Assembly: GCA_024760905.1 (NCBI GenBank)
Contig: CM045734.1
Coordinates: 39,026,064 to 39,090,063, forward strand
Direction of reading: 5' to 3'
DNA: 64,000 nt
From: Plotosus lineatus
Lineage: Eukaryota; Chordata; Actinopteri; Siluriformes; Plotosidae
Positions 45,401 through 58,219 of the stretch are shown piece after piece (positions within the stretch are counted from its first letter, which is position 1; every line of letters begins with the position of its first letter). The notes beneath the pieces are model-generated. The model searched no databases, was not told the origin of the DNA, and worked only from the letters and a program-made list of their open reading frames with translations. Position numbers and translations under genes: made by a program.

Positions 45401-45588
45401 GGAACTACCAGGCAAAAGGCCTAGAGGAAGACCAAAGAGACGATTCATGGATGTGGTAAAGGAGGACATGAAGGTCGTTGGTGTAAGAGAAGAAGATGCA
45501 AAGGATAGGGTGAGATGGAGGCAGATGATTCGCTGTGGCGACCCCTGAAGGGAAAAGCCGAAAGGAAAAGAAGAAGAAGAAGAAGAAG
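42432..45588 (+). mobile_element. full-length RTE-like LINE with perfect target duplication
   Basis: A 20-base direct repeat (42,412-42,431 and 45,589-45,608) flanks the element exactly. It is 3,157 bases, the size expected of a complete RTE-clade LINE. It has a GC-rich 5' leader, one long open frame broken by three frameshifts, a very short 3' end and a (GAA)n tail. The short length, single protein and simple repeat tail suggest the RTE group. The sub-clade is not settled. Confidence 0.92.
42553..45548 (+). pseudogene. RTE-like LINE polyprotein (endonuclease and reverse transcriptase)
   Basis: The N-terminus (MRITKKNDIPDRSRPGLTTT) leads to an arginine-rich stretch. An APE-type endonuclease follows, with LNIGTMTGKG, CVQETRW (catalytic Glu), SAYAPQTG and IGADFNGHVG. 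The linker is rich in Lys and Glu. The reverse transcriptase has GPDDIPVEVWKCLG, YRGIKLMSHTMKLWERIVEA, FVDLEKAYDRVPREELW, QGSALSPFLFAMVMDRLTDE and the catalytic FADDIVI box, then the C-terminal EFKYLGSTI-type block (DFKYLGSTIQSNGECGKEVK) and WFGHVQRRDSEYIG. Frameshifts near 43,223, 43,525 and 44,420 make it inactive, but stop codons within the frame are few, so it is a young copy. Confidence 0.93.
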
Positions 45589-46100
45589 ATTTGATTCCTG
45601 TTAAAGAAAATTTGATGAGAATGACTGACTTTAAATTGTTAATATAGGCCACAGAGTTTTAAATTTTTTACATTTTCAGCTGGTGGGACCGAAATATTTT
45701 TTTCAAAGAAAAAAGTGTACTGTACCTTGGCTCAAAAAAGGCTGAAAAACACTTCTCTAAACAGCTCATGACACTATTTCTTATGTTTATTCCTTTTAAA
45801 TTGACATCTTTTTCCCATATATATATATATGAAACAATAGTTAAGTACAAAAGATTGAGATCTTTGTACAACAATTAAACACTGAAAGGAAAAGGCAGGC
45901 AATCGGGAAACCCACTAATTATGACGCTAATAATAATGGACCATAAATGACACAGGAGAGTAATCTAGTTTCTAGATTTAGGTTTAACTTGAAAACAGCT
46001 AAGAATAAGCCAAAACCACCACTTGACTATGTTATAGAAAGTGGTCTGAAGTTCCGATGCACATTTGTCCATGCACTTGTCTGTCAAGATGAAGGGAATA

Positions 46101-47069
46101 CAGTGGTACCTTGACTTACGAGTGTCTTTTATAAAGAATTTTCCATGATACGAGTTTCGATCCCACCAAAAATCTGCCCCATTCAACGAACAAAATTTTG
46201 ATTTATGAGCCCTGTTCGGGAAATGGCTTTTCTGGGCTGATTAGCCTCGTATTCCTCCGTGTGTATTCCTCCACGCTCCGAGAATGCCTTGTGCAGTGCT
46301 TCTCAATTATGTTCCTGATACCCCATGTAGGCAGAAAAAAAAAAAACATTTCGCCCCACCCTCACAAATATAAATAGCGTTTACTGCACTTCATAGAGTT
46401 TGCTCGGTGCTTTTTCCCTAACACAGTGAGAGTGCCACTGTCCCCTACTGTAGAGGATGCACAATTACACTTAATTCTAGTACAGTATAGCAAAAAAGCA
46501 TGTTCCCCAGGGTCATATGCACTCTCCCTGGCATCATACCGCGCCCCCCCTGAGAACCACGCCCCACTATTTGAGAAGCACTGGCCTTGTGGGAGCGCAC
46601 CAAGAACCTTTCCTCGCTGCCATTCGTAGTGTGCACATGCACAAAATTCTCCTCCTCGTCCTCCTTCTCTGTTACGCACCACCTTATGCCTGCCCACATG
46701 ACATCTTCACGCCTACGTGACATCTTTGCCGCAGTTGATGATCGAAAGGGTTAATTGACTTATTGTTTATTCTTGTTTTATTATTTATTATTAATGTTCA
46801 TGTATTATTATTAAATATTAGTATTGTTGTTATTATTATTAATATTATTATTATTATTATGAAATATTTATTGTTTTTACATGTTTATCTTTAATATATT
46901 AGGTCAAATATATGTGTTTGTGTCAGGTTATACGAGTTTAGGAGGGGGTTGGACCAGATTAATTGGTTTTCTATTATTTCCTATGGGAAATTTTGTTTTA
47001 TCTCATCAACATTTTGACTTATGAGCTCGCCCTCGGAACAGATTAATTTCGTAAGTCTACGTACCACTG
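46101..47069. mobile_element. Tigger-like MITE, family U, interrupted by a hAT MITE
   Basis: The ends are CAGTGGTACCTTGACTTACG and, inward from the right, CAGTGGTACGTAGACTTACG. TA precedes the left end, and the right TA is lost (GA). The related but distinct family Z shares the CAGTGGTACCT tip. Confidence 0.82.
46294..46583. mobile_element. hAT MITE, complete, 290 bases
   Basis: The terminal repeats are CAGTGCTTCTCAA and TTGAGAAGCACTG. The target duplication GCCTTGTG (46,286-46,293 and 46,584-46,591) is a perfect eight bases. Frames read within it are not genes. Confidence 0.92.
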
Positions 47070-49639
47070 GATTGCGAACAGAAAATTAAACCACAAAATA
47101 AAAAGCCTCATATAAATGAAAACAGAAACCAGAAAGGCAGTAAAAAAAAAAAAAAGCAACTTACATTCCAGTATTCGTTTCATTAAACTACATTAATTTA
47201 TTCTGTCTCTTCTCTTCATTTTGTAGCATGACTCCTGGCTGCACTGCTTTCAGTGTGTATTTGGACTTTAGACTTCTTTGTCCAATCAGATTGCAGCTTC
47301 TCAAATTAGTCTGCCGAGGGTCTTCAAAATGAGCAGTTTTGGCCAATGTCACAAACCGAATTAGCAATGGGGCCGTTTCTTCAGCCAATCAAACAGTAAA
47401 AGTTATGTAATGTTCAGAGACACTAGTAGAAATGCATGGAATGCCTCTCTATCTGCAATGCAACAAAATGTGCTTTTGTAAATTTTTAATGGTCTGTATA
47501 ATTGTAAGGTGACAAGTCTGTTCATCCCACTGAAGGCCAAGATTCCAAATGCACGGCCCACCACATACCAATAGATACCTATTGGGAGCACCGCTATAAA
47601 CAGTGCCTCAATGCATACATTAAATTATTGATAAACTGACCTCTGTAACTCAATAATGAAGCAAAGAGTGAGGATATTGTTTCTACACTACAACCTCCCT
47701 TATTTGGATAGAAATGGTGACTCGCCTCAAACACATATGCCAGCTGAGAGTCGATGAGCTCTGCTTCCTGTGTGCAAGCAGAGAGCTTTGCTATGGCAAC
47801 TGGCCTTTTTCTTGCAGCCGGAGAGCAGTGATGCACAGTACAAGAAGGCAGTGTGTGGTTTGACATCGACTCTGTCAACAGCACAGTGTCAGAGAGTGTT
47901 ACACAATAATCCCCCCCCCTTTACATTCTCCAACATGGGACAGGTTAATGGTCCAGAGAGTGACCAGTTGCCATGCCAACCTAAATGCGTGCATACATAC
48001 ACAAATGAGCACAATTTGGTGTAGCACGGGCTTGCAGATTATTTTGGCACGTAAGTCAAGAGGAGAGAAAGGCTTGGGTTAGGTGGTTCTGTAGTTTGGT
48101 CTCAGTGCAAGGTACCTACTGCATCAGTTAGCAAATAACCCCAGAGAGTACAGCATTTAAGATCAACAATGGTTACATAATCATTATACAATACAGCTAC
48201 TCGATCACACACACAAAAAAATAAAATAAAAAATGGGTAAGCTCTACAATGCTCAAGGGCTCCCAGAGTTTAAAGCAGAAATATTTCAGGAACTGTATCC
48301 TCTGCTCTAAACAAGATCTATGCAGCATCCCATCTTCACCAGTTGTCAGTTATGCAACATATAAGGACTAAAGCACAACAGTGTGCACAGTTATGGGTGA
48401 ACTTTAAGGAGCACATTGCAACTCTGAAACAAGCTAGAGTTACCATAACACTCATCAGCTATTTTCTATTAACTACGCAAAAGTGTGGGCTTTATTGTAG
48501 TTTGGCAACTTGCCGACAATGGGCCTAATTCATAAACTATGCTTACAAAGAAATCTTAACGCTTACTTACACACTTTTCTGGCATTCATCAATTTTTTAA
48601 AACCTGAGATTTGTTCTTAAGTCCAGACCGATTCGATGAAAATAAAACGATATCCACACACATACAGGGGCCAAAATGATATTAGAAAATTGGAATGGTT
48701 CACCGCTTTTAATTTTCTGGAAATTTTCTTTTAAATTAATTTAATCCATAACATGTCAGGGCATGATTTGTTTTCCATATTAAATCATTTTCATGTCGAA
48801 AAATAATTTAAATAAATATTACTTCATGACGTATCAATTATGTGGCCTTGGGTTATTTAATAATCAATAACGCTATCAGAGACTAATCATTTCAAGACCT
48901 GCACACTGGAATATTTATTGCATGTGGAATAAATTAGTTTGTGCATTTAGGACAGACCACATCTTTATTATTGGAGACCAACTTATAAGTAATTTTCAGT
49001 GACAGGAGGTATTCTCATGGACCTGGTCAACATCTTGAGCTGGGACAGCAGGTCCATACTTGACACGTAAACCAGGTATTACCAGATGTTCAGGTACGGA
49101 CTGCCTAGGCTTTTTTGGCAAAAGGAACATTTCAGAGATAGCTGGAAGAACTTTTGGAATTTTATCAGCCAGACTGTATGTATGTCTATATGTCAGTGGC
49201 AGGCTGTGCTTTTGTTACCTGGGCCTTCAGTAGGACTTGGCAAACTCAATCCACCTCTTAATACAGCCACTATCATGTCGCAAGTATACACACTATCAGT
49301 AGTATACAAAAAAAAACAATATAACAAGGTGTCACATTGCAAAGAGAGGCATTTCTGCTAGTGACTCTGAGCGTTACATAATTTTCTTTGGGGTTCACTG
49401 GTGGAAGGTGGTAAATCAGCACTCAGACAAAAGTTAAAAAAAAAAAAAAAAAGGGGGTAAGCCTTGCCTATCCAACCACTCCTTATGAATGACTAGCTTT
49501 CCCCAGAAATGTTCACAACAAAATATTCACCTAGCTTTGCCCTGAACAACCAATCAGAGGACAGAAAATTGCTGACGTTATTGTAAGCCTGCTAGCTAGC
49601 CCAATGAAGCAAATCTGAAATCTGTGCTGTGTTCCAATT
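47070..49639. other. intronic sequence, nothing firmly recognised
   Basis: There is a TTA/ATT-rich simple tract just to the left (46,790-46,870, inside family U). Within this stretch the GGCCTAATTCATAAA block near 48,522 resembles a MITE end, but I find no partner. Scattered frames up to 96 residues have no family features. Confidence 0.45.
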
Positions 49640-50455
49640 ATCACAGAATCACACGACCCAGGAGTGCTAAAGAGGAGGAGCCCACTGATGGCTGATCTTC
49701 AGATTCAGGAGGAACAATGTAATTTTCGTCCAGGCCACAGCACCCTCGACCAACTGTATGCACTCTACAGAATCTTGTAATCCTGGAGGGGGTGTGGGAG
49801 TTTGCCCAATCTGTCCACATGTTTTTGTGGATTCAGAGAAGGCCGGGATGAGAATCAGTACCTCCAAATCTGAGGCCATGGCTCTCAGCTGGAAAATGGT
49901 ACAATTCACCCTGAGGGTCTGGAACGAGGTCCTGCCCCTAATGGAGGAGTTCAAGTATCTTTAGGTCTTGTTCAGGAGTGAGGGGAGGATGGAGCGGGAG
50001 ATTGACAGGCGGAAAAAGCAGAGCTTGTACCTGTCTGTTGTAGTGAAGATTGAGTTGATCCGCAATGCAAATCTCTCAATTTACCACCCATCCATATTTA
50101 TCATCCATATCGTGGATACAAGCCGCTGGAATGAGCCTCCTTCGCAGGGAGAGATAGCGATAGGGTGAGAAGCTCAATCATTTGGGAGGAGCTTGGAGTA
50201 GAACTGCTGCTCCTCCACGTTCAGAGAGGTCAGTTGAGGTGGCTCAGACATCTGGTTAGAATGCCTCCCAAACGCCTCACTGGTGTGGTGTTTCAGGCAT
50301 GTCCAACCAAGAAGAGGCCTGCTGGAGATGTGTCTCTTGGCTGGTCTAGGAACATCTCTGTGTCCCCCCAGAAGAGGTGGAGGAAGTGCCTGGGGAGAGG
50401 GACGTCTGGACCTCATTGCCTAGGCTGTTGCCCCTGCGACCTGACCTGAGATTAA
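49640..50455 (+). mobile_element. non-LTR retrotransposon fragment (reverse transcriptase C-terminal part)
   Basis: Broken frames contain GMRISTSKSEAMALSWK and VLPLMEEFKYL, then EGRMEREIDRR, LGVELLLLHVQRGQLRWLRH, LVRMPPKRLTGVVFQACPTK and ending blocks common in fish LINEs. They have stops and frameshifts. It differs from both the L2 and the RTE-like LINE here. Confidence 0.75.
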
Positions 50456-50519
50456 GTTGGAGATGATTTTTATATACGTATATATGTATATATGTATATA
50501 TGTATGTATTTATTTATGT

Positions 50520-50890
50520 ATGTATAGTCTTTTGCAGGTGTTATGCTAGATACTAGCCTCCTGAGGAAGTACAGACGGCTGTGTCCTTTCTTGCACAGAA
50601 CATCAGTGTTGGCAGTCCAGTCCAGTTTGTCATTCAGCTGCATGTCCAGGTATTTGTTTGTCTGCACAATCTCTACCTGTTCCCTTCTGACAGTCTCTGG
50701 CTAAGGGCGTGGCCTGGGTTTTCTGAAGTACATCAAAAGTTCCTTTGTTTTGATGGTGTTGAGGTGCAGGTGGTTGGAGTCACACCATGAAACAAAGTCT
50801 TTTATCACTTTCCTGTACTCTATTTCCTGTCCACTCAATACAACCTACAATAGTAATGTCGTCTGCAAACTTCTGCAGGGAGGAGGAGCT
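50520..50890 (-). mobile_element. second non-LTR retrotransposon fragment
   Basis: The minus-strand frame contains TNKYLDMQLNDKLDWTANTD and KKGHSRLYFLRRLVS. Upstream is a FADDITIV-like catalytic box (near 50,860) with stops between. This is a fish LINE polymerase of the CR1/Rex type, 5'- and 3'-truncated. A (TATG)n run lies at 50,475-50,522. Confidence 0.7.
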
Positions 50891-51445
50891 GGTAGAATGG
50901 AATGTGAGCTCGTTTTGATCCCCATCTTTGAAGAGCCTCTTTTTCTGGTTCAGGAGACCCTTTATATAGTTCGTAATCGAGAGCTCGTTCTAAATTTTTA
51001 TTCATGCATATTTATATCGCCTGATGAATGATGCCTGTGAACAAGCTCATTCCAATTTTCAATGTTACTGAAGCTATAACTAGTCATTTCAATATTATTC
51101 CATCTTAGAACAGTTTTCTCCCAGACAGAAAGGCCAGTGTTGGACTTCATCTGTACTTGGTGCAGGAACGATTGCTATTCCATCATTGGCCTAACCAGCC
51201 ACACCTATTGCTGCTCCAGCTCCACCAACCAATGTGCGAATCCATAGCCTCCCGAGACTGAGGGATACATACTACTGATACCCGTCATGTCACACATTCC
51301 TTTCTTTAAGCCATAGAAAAAAGGTCCCCTCTGTTACTATGAGTCGAGAATGGAGCCTCATTCCACGTATAGACAAGTGTTAGCATGGCACTGTTTACCT
51401 CACCATATTAACAATTATCCTTGAGATTGTGATGCAATTCAGGTC
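50891..51445. other. intronic sequence, nothing recognised
   Basis: No repeat family or host exon is supported. Confidence 0.5.
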
Positions 51446-51639
51446 AATGGTTAAGTCTATTGGTTAAGCTGATGGATTGTTGATATACGTTCAGCAGTTC
51501 TATCCCCACTATCACCAGTCCAATGGTACCTTGAGCAAGGCATTTAACAATCAATTGCTAGCTTGTATAAAAATGAGAATCATAAGTTGCTCAGGATAAG
51601 AGCATTTGCCAAATGCTGTAAATGTAAATTCACACACAG
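51446..51639 (+). mobile_element. tRNA-like SINE with conserved fish 3' module
   Basis: The head region (GTTAAGTCTATTGGTTAAGC) is degraded. The right end has GGATAAGAGCATTTGCCAAA followed by TGCTGTAAATGTAAAT, the same module as at 7,515-7,708 in the other orientation. Confidence 0.7.
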
Positions 51640-52521
51640 TCCAACAAATCACATTACTACTGAAGCAATGACATGTTAGAATAAAGGCATTAATATAATC
51701 CTTGCAACTGGCACTAATGTTCAAAATGTTCTAAAAAAAAAAAAGCCACTTTCTGATAAATCAGACTGGAGAATTCAAGAGTGCTGATGAATGATGATCA
51801 GTGTCAGGAAGAAAACTATCATGAAGATTTCAAAATGGTGTATCTAACACTGTGCATCATCTGGCAAACTGTAATAAGAGCCCTCCTAAAATTACTTAAA
51901 TGCTGCAGCCAGGTATCTTCAGAAAAAGCACAATATACATACACTAAGATTTTGCTCACATCATGGAAGTTCAACAATCCTTAAGATTTGAAACCCAAGA
52001 TTACATCCATGCCTGTCACTTTGCCTACAAAATACATGCAGGTGAAAAACATATGCAACATGTGGTAAAGCACTGCAGAGCACTCCAGCTTACTGTATAA
52101 CAGCATGACAAAGAACAAAGGAAAACAAGAGCTTCACAGAAAAGATAGTGGGTTAAGAAATACAGAAATCAAAAGAGAAGATGTATCAAAGAGGATCCCG
52201 AGAGTTTTACTATCCCAGAAACAAGGTAATATGTGGCAGTATAACTAAAACTTGCTGTTGCCGCAGATCCAACAAGGTGGAATACCCAGATGAGACACCT
52301 TTACCACCAGTTCCCACACCTACAATCATGGTTTATTAAACCAATTAGCACCTTAAGTGTGTAAACAGTGCATTATTTTATATCCAGATCATGTTACAAT
52401 AATACACCTGCAGAAAAAATAATGTAGAAATATATTATCTTAGTGCATTTCAAAATCACTCCACATCCACCTTAGTGTCAAGGAATCCAGACAAACTAAT
52501 AATAAATTGTAATTCAAAATA
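51640..52521. other. intronic sequence, nothing recognised
   Basis: AT-rich, with no frames or repeats that I can support. Confidence 0.5.
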
Positions 52522-53214
52522 CAGTGATACCTCACCTTACGAAATTAATCCGTCCAGAGCTTTTTTCGTAACCTGCATTTTTCGTAAATTGAACCGCATT
52601 TTACATGTAAAACGTGTGATTTGCTCCAAGGCTCCCAATACTACCCCCTAAACCCTTGAAAAATCATTAAAGCATACCTCAAGACCTTCTGCTTCAATAT
52701 CGTACCGATGGTAGACGGCCATTTCTTCTTCTCACTCGCATCGGAAATCACGTGCGCATGTGCGTGTTGACCACGTCTTCTTAGCAGAGTTATAATCTTA
52801 CAAATCTTCATGGAAGATTAGAAGCCTGAGTCAAGAAATAAAGCATAAAACAACAGTAACTCTGTCCTTTGCATGAAAAGCCTTATGGTGGATTTGGCTC
52901 TATAATAGGCAATGGGATCCCTGTCCAACATGGCGTCAGGTGGACCTGTCCAAGATGGCGCTTGAGTGAAGGCAACATGAACAACAGCTCAGTTGTTAGC
53001 CAATGGGAGGCCAGCGGGGTGGGATGTTTGAACGTCATTGATGGGAGAGCAGCTTGTGCATTGTTTGAATGTTAGAATGACGCGTTTGAATTTTTAAGAT
53101 GGCGCTTTCGTAACGTGAACTTGTTTCGTATCCAGAGACAAAAATTTTAGGAAAATGCTTTTCGTAACCTGAATTTTTCGTTTGGTGAGACTTTCGTAAG
53201 GTGAGGTACCACTG
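52522..53214. mobile_element. Tigger-like MITE, family Z, copy 2
   Basis: The ends are CAGTGATACCTCACCTTACG and, inward from the right, CAGTGGTACCTCACCTTACG, with TA on both sides. It is in the opposite orientation to copy 1 (39,331-40,140). Confidence 0.88.
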
Positions 53215-53790
53215 TATAACATACTGTGTACAGGATGGAAACGGAGCTGGATTATCTAGATTACTGGTGTTTTTTGCAGCATGGTTGTGTGTGCACACAT
53301 GTGAGTGTGTCTACACATATAGTTGCTCTTGTGTCGATTGAGAATGGACTTACCAGAGACTCTATGTAACAATGTAAATATGGAAAAACTCGAGCCTGAT
53401 ACGCATATATGACAAATGACAGTTCAGTTCACAAGTCAGCTGATGCACATATGTTAACATTAAAACATTCATGAACAATTTCTGTATTTATGGTTTAAAT
53501 CTTTCAAGAAAATGATTCATGATCGAGAAACCATCACTGTGCAATACAATGCTAAAACTTTAGTCAAGAATACCTACTGGTATACCAACTAGAGTCAATG
53601 TCAGACAGTTTCTCAACTTTCAGTTGAGCATGAACAATTTGCATTCTGTAGTGCACTGTGGATATCCTTCACAAACCATGAATGAGATTATTGATTGAGA
53701 TCTGAGGATTGTGTCCCACTCCACCACATTATCTGTGCAAAGTTTATAAATCCAAGGGTGGGCATGCAGTTCATTGGCTGTGGTGCTCAA
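53215..53790. other. intronic sequence, nothing recognised
   Basis: No supported feature. Confidence 0.5.
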
Positions 53791-54686
53791 CAGTGATGTG
53801 CGGTGAAGTTCATGGCTGGTGAGGCACTGGTGTCAACTCAATGTCAGATTTACAAATGGATGATCCCTACAGAGTGGCTTATTCACCATTTGACTAGCAA
53901 CAGTAGCGTATAAATAAAGCACATTAAAAAAAAATTAACATCATCTTACCGTTACTTATAAATAAAGTCAATGAAAATTCATTCAGTTTAGAAATGTAAT
54001 ACTAAATTTTGAAAATAATGTTAAGCAATAGGAAAAAATAACTGGATGGCTGCACTTCACTTGCTGTTTAATGTAGCTTGCTGTCACTAATTCTATTATT
54101 CTGCATCCAAAACGCTGTAAGAAGAAGCCCTGGGATCATCAGTGCCCCCTAGCATGAGGCAGGAGAACTGTGTGCCTCACCTGGTGCTTCTTGGCAGGCA
54201 TGTTATGATTGCTCAGCACAAGAAACACATTACACACATACAGTGCTTGATGAGGGAAAAAAAAAAAAACAGAGAGAGAGAAACACTGTACCAGCACATA
54301 TACATCAGCTAAACTATGGAAATTTAGTTATATAAAGTTTAGTACATATAGTAAGTGTTTGAACATTTTAATAGCGACATACAGAGAGACAGCAATACGA
54401 TTTCACTGCATAGCATGCCAGCACAGTTAATGGAGTCATTGTGCAATCCATGGTGAAACTCGGCTGGCTGCTGCCTCACCACATGTCTCTTAGTATTTCA
54501 ATGGTAAATATGAAAATTCAGCCATTTTGGGGGAAAAAAATCTAAAAATGGTGAAGTGAAATGGAAAATAACTTTAAATTACAAATCACTGAATAAATAT
54601 GACGATTTAATTTATTTTTTCATCTTACATTTTTTTCTTTCCATCATGACAGGTGAGGCATGGCCTCACCTGCCTCCACGTCACTG
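53791..54686. mobile_element. hAT-type element, 896 bases, non-coding
   Basis: The ends are CAGTGATGTGCGGTGAAG and, inward, CAGTGACGTGGAGGCAGG. Flanks GTGCTCAA and GTGCTAAA match at seven of eight bases, as expected for an old hAT target duplication. No transposase frame remains. Confidence 0.78.
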
Positions 54687-55124
54687 GTGCTAAACTGCTG
54701 GAATCGAGCAGACAGGAAGCTAAGACCGCCGGATGCCGGAGCAGAAGACATTGACAAAAATTAGCTCTGAATGTCCATACCTCATTAATAAAATTAGTAC
54801 CGGCTCTAATGTATGTATGATACAACAACCCAACACCAAGGGTGTGTTTTAACAGATAAGAGTTAAGAATTATGGGTTTAAAATGTACAAAAAAAGTTCA
54901 ACATGTAAATATGACTGTGTGCCTTGCTATAGAAACAATCAGTGATAGGATGAAGCACTTTTCAAAACAGAAACCATTGTTAGCAAATTTAAATATTTTG
55001 CATAGACAACCGACCCAAAAAGGTTTGATTTTTTTTTTTTTGTACCACAACACATTGCATGTAGAATTTTTTTATTCATGAATGAAGAACACAAATGCGT
55101 TTTGTCAATTTATATTTATGTCTG
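54687..55124. other. intronic sequence, nothing recognised
   Basis: No supported feature. Confidence 0.5.
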
Positions 55125-55326
55125 GTGCCGCTCAAGGTTTCTTCCTTATGTCGTCTGAGGGAGTTTTTTTTTTTCTTGACACCATCATTGTGGTCTCGTT
55201 CATTAAGGCTGTGTAGGGTTTATAGAGAAATCTTTAAATTCTTTATCAACTATGTTTTACGATGTAAAGCTGCTTTGCAGCTTTGTCAGTTGTAAAGATG
55301 CCATACAAATAAAACTGAATTGAATA
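55125..55326 (+). mobile_element. L2-type LINE 3' end fragment
   Basis: CTCAAGGTTTCTTCCTTATG through AAAGCTGCTTTGCAGC to an AATAAAACTGAATTGAAT tail, matching the L2 3' terminus at 30,656-30,748 and the untranslated blocks at 30,080. Confidence 0.82.
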
Positions 55327-56549
55327 ATGTAAAACATCTGCATGAGAAGTTCCTTGCATCACCTTTAGTATATTACTGCAGCAATAAACAGTTGTTCCTC
55401 TTAAAATTAATAACCAGAACATTACCGATATAATGCTCATTGAGTGTGCATATAAGATAAAATTATACCAGTGTGAGCACGTGCATTCATGCTTGACTGA
55501 ATATTTATGGGGACATTTATAACAAAAAGTTAATTATTTGTGTTGCATTGCATTTGATGAACATATTTATGAACGAAAACATGAAGGGTTAACTTATATA
55601 AACATTTTTAACTATGCAGATTACAGTAAAGAAAAAAATAAAATGTATGTCCTATATCAAGACCTATATCAAGGATTTGTAGTTAATGAGTACACACTCT
55701 TAATTTAAAGTAGACCCACAGAACCCAGTGAATGAGCTGTTACTATAGAAACATATTAAATGGGTGCATTACTATAAACCTGTGATTTGAGTTTGAGCCA
55801 GAAAAAAATGTTAGAGCTGCTGCTGTAATGGAAACTTAATGAAACTCATTCAATTAGGAAACTCAATAGAGCTGTGATGTAAATAGGAAATTACTGCACT
55901 TGCATTACTCTTTAAAGCTGGTAGCACCCCCAGTCAGTAATATTTGGACATGGCTATTGTACCAGCATTTGTACATGATTGCAGGTTTTTGTAACGTTGC
56001 CTCGTATAGCACTACAATGGATTACAAATGAAGCAATCAAAGTGTGATTCAAATTTAGAATTTCATCTTTGACTCAAGGTGTGGAACAAAAATAATTGCA
56101 TTAACCATTCAGGGGTAAAGCTCTCCAAGAGCAGAACAATCAGTGGCCTTGGGCAGTCGCACCTCTGTGTGACTTCATCATGCATAAGTCATGTAACAAA
56201 AGACTCTAAACACGTGCTCGCGCTCAGTTAGTTTATAGTGCGCCTAAGGACGGGATCTGTCTGCCAAAGAATTGCAAAAGGCTTGAGACAATACGGAATT
56301 GTGTCCTGAGGAAAATGGCTTCTTATCCCTACACTCCCAAGAACACATGTCCCTCATAAGGACAGGAAGAAAGGTGCAGACCCCGCCACTCAAGTTGAAA
56401 GTCAACTCACCTGGGCAATTAAGATATCAAAGCAATAGCTATATGAAATTACTGGTTCACAACTCATTCAAGAATCTTTTCATCTCCAGTTCCTCTAATA
56501 ATTGGCCCATGTCTGCCATATGGAAAATGTTGCACTACAAAAGCAAATC
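55327..56549. other. AT-rich intronic sequence, nothing recognised
   Basis: No supported feature. Confidence 0.5.
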
Positions 56550-56853
56550 GGGGCGCTGGATCACTGATCCAAAGGTTGGGGGTTCGAATCCCACTGGCCC
56601 CCCCCAGTGCAGATAACTGGATTATCAAAGGCCGGCCATGTCTCTCACTGTCTATGGTGTGAGGTTCATGTAAAAGAACAATTTCTGACTTTCAACAAGA
56701 GTAGCCGCAAAGCCGTCAGCGTGTTTCCGCCCTGTGATAGCCTGGTGAGCTGTCCAGGGTGTACTCTGCCCTTGCCCAGAGTTGGCTGGGATGGGTGCCA
56801 GTCTCCCGCGACCCTAATTAGGATTAAGCAGTTACAGAAAATGAACTGAACAA
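56550..56853 (+). mobile_element. SINE family A, tail type 2
   Basis: The head lacks its first bases (it starts GGGCGCTGGATCACTGATCC). The B-box is GGTTCGAATCCC, the body GGCCGGCCATGTCTCTCACT, and the tail ACCCTAATTAGGATTAAGCA followed by GTTACAGAAAATGAAC. Confidence 0.82.
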
Positions 56854-57950
56854 AAGCAAATCTTGTCTTGCAGACAAACTTTAAATAGACTTGGGAGAAA
56901 ATTAGATCCCCTGGGAGTAGGACCAGCTTCAAGCAAAGAAAGTCATGATGGACAAAATGAACATTAAGTGTCTATTGGAGCAACATCTCCAAGAGCACGC
57001 CCAAAGGCCTATCTAGTACCACAAGGAAAGTGGCGCCATGATCATTACTGGTAACAGAGACAGTAGCTCCTCACTGACATCACCAAAGCGTAGAGGTTAT
57101 GGAGTCATGGTATGTAAAATCAATCTGTAGGTGATGTCATAGAAAGGGGGCGTGGAATCCAGCTCCAGTAGAGCATCAGTGCTAGGTCATGTGACCCATA
57201 TAAGAGTGCCATTTTGACAGAAAGCAGTGAACCTGGCCGGCAAAAATGTTAAGGTAGATAGTACATATCAAAGTAACATTCACAAGAATTCCAGAGCCTG
57301 AGCCTGAACTTTCCCAGCAGGACATGGCCCATTGCTTCTGGTGAATCGGCTTCTTCAGACTGCATCCTATTGCCATCTCTTCCACACAAACAATGTACAC
57401 ACACCAAGCTATCTATATGATTTATAATAAAGTAAATCATCAGACCATTCTAGCTTCTTTCATTCCTCCATAGTCTAGATTTGATGCTCACATGCCCTGT
57501 GTAAGCTGCTTTCCGTGAATAACAGGGATCATGCATGAACTTTCTGACTGGTCTACAGCTACACAGCTGCATATACTGCAATGCACCGTGTTCTCACATC
57601 TTTATATCCAGCATTAACTTTTACAGCAATCTGTTGTGTTCTCATAACTCAAATTTCTCTTGCTTGTAGGTTTTTCTGAATTCGATTTTGTATTCAATAA
57701 ATTAAAAGCATGCTTAGTTGGGTCGACTGACTCAAATATTTAAGAATGTCTTCCCAATTTATTGGGTTGCTTTCACTGTATGCTTTGGGGTTTGTATTCA
57801 TTCGTAAAGTCCTATCAGTTTTACAGTATTTGATTGAATCTGAAAGGCCAATTCTGAAGTGTATAGAGCAGAAACTATAGCTCGATACGCTTAGAATTCA
57901 TCCTGCTTCTTAGATCAACAGACACATCAATAAACACCAGGGACTCAGAC
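56854..57950. other. intronic sequence, nothing firmly recognised
   Basis: The block 57,120-57,460 has a slightly higher GC content and may be an old repeat. There is no family evidence. Confidence 0.4.
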
Positions 57951-58219
57951 TATAGGCCCTTCTCAAAAAATTAGCATATTGTGATAAAGTTCATTATTTT
58001 CTGTAACATTAGACTTTCATATATTTTAGATTCATTACACACAACTGAAGTAGTTCAAGCCTTTAATTGTTTTAATATTGATAATTTTGGCAAAAAAGTA
58101 AAGAAAAACCAAAAATCCCTATCTAAAAAAATTAGCATATTTCATACGACCAATAAAAGAAGTGCTTTTAATACAAAAAAAAAAAATCAACCTTCAAATA
58201 ATTATGTTCAGTTATGCAC

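Noticed and set aside
44702..45652. A 316-codon minus-strand frame
   Set aside because: It is the antisense of the LINE reverse transcriptase. Equivalent antisense frames recur opposite every copy of this LINE (for example 4,072-4,752 and 59,359-60,051).
46362..46723. Overlapping frames of 92-111 codons on both strands
   Set aside because: They lie entirely within a hAT MITE with exact ends and target duplication, or run from it into the surrounding Tigger-like MITE.
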